Shown here in pieces: positions 5,824 through 5,865 of a stretch of 5,865 nt of DNA. The position numbers were made by a program, and so were the translations under genes. This DNA is from an uncultured Bacteroidales bacterium (GTDB lineage Bacteria > Bacteroidota > Bacteroidia > Bacteroidales > Muribaculaceae), in the NCBI GenBank assembly GCA_945828175.1, contig CALZQD010000117.1, forward strand, positions 1 through 5,865, in the 5' to 3' direction. A model generated the notes under the pieces. It was not told the origin of the DNA. It saw only the letters and a program-made list of their open reading frames with translations, and made no database searches. How positions within the stretch are numbered: position 1 is the stretch's first letter; each line of letters starts with the position of its first letter.

Positions 5824-5854
5824 TGTTTCTAACTTTGTGTTTGGAAATATGTTG

Positions 5855-5862
5855 CAAATATA
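5855..5862 (-). promoter_or_regulatory. -7 box of the asnA promoter
   Basis: On the minus strand this reads TATATTTG, matching TAnnTTTG exactly and followed by C as at the other promoters here. It lies 31 nt upstream of the asnA ATG, implying a leader of about 25 nt. The -33 element would be at about 5882-5886, beyond the window, so only half of the promoter can be judged. Confidence 0.6.
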
Positions 5863-5865
5863 AGC

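Noticed and set aside
4957..5832. Long plus-strand open frame of 291 codons opposite asnA
   Set aside because: It lies antisense to a clearly conserved asnA and its translation is a monotonous Val/Gly/Glu/Asp-rich sequence, as expected from the complement of GC-rich third positions. No family pattern is visible.

Overview
The window looks like chromosomal DNA from a member of the Bacteroidales, most likely a Muribaculaceae-type gut bacterium; the family-level placement is an inference. Three things support it. Four or five upstream regions carry the Bacteroidota sigma-factor promoter pattern (TTTG, about 20 nt, TAnnTTTG) in place of the classical -35/-10, and the genes lack strong Shine-Dalgarno sequences. 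There is a large secreted BspA-type leucine-rich-repeat protein with the Bacteroidales C-terminal tail pattern. The gene complement (ammonia-dependent asnA, a TM1586-type nitroreductase, a DUF486 membrane protein) also fits.

Layout from left to right: the 5' part of topA (minus strand, cut by the window edge); a 126-bp gap with a perfect 10-bp inverted repeat and a candidate topA promoter; a 792-residue secreted LRR_5/BspA-like protein (minus); a 276-bp divergent intergenic region with one candidate promoter for each flanking gene; a nitroreductase-family flavoprotein (plus); a small four-helix DUF486 membrane protein (minus) whose 3' end overlaps the nitroreductase by 11 bp; a 670-bp stretch without genes; and a complete asnA (minus) with its -7 promoter box at the right edge of the window.

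The gene-free 4119-4788 stretch is the most structured part of the window. It holds a near-perfect promoter for the DUF486 gene. Just upstream of that promoter is a 111-bp array of thirteen 7-bp repeats broken by two 10-bp spacers. It also has a plus-strand promoter-like sequence with no gene behind it, and a hairpin with a T-rich tail that should terminate asnA transcription.

The genes do not form an obvious pathway or operon. They read as mostly monocistronic housekeeping and surface genes, each with its own promoter. I see no mobile element, CRISPR array, tRNA, rRNA or defence-system gene, and no convincing new multi-gene system. The points most worth checking are a Ser in place of the second Asp of the TopA TOPRIM DxD motif, the heptamer array beside the DUF486 promoter, and the orphan promoter pointing towards the 3' end of asnA.
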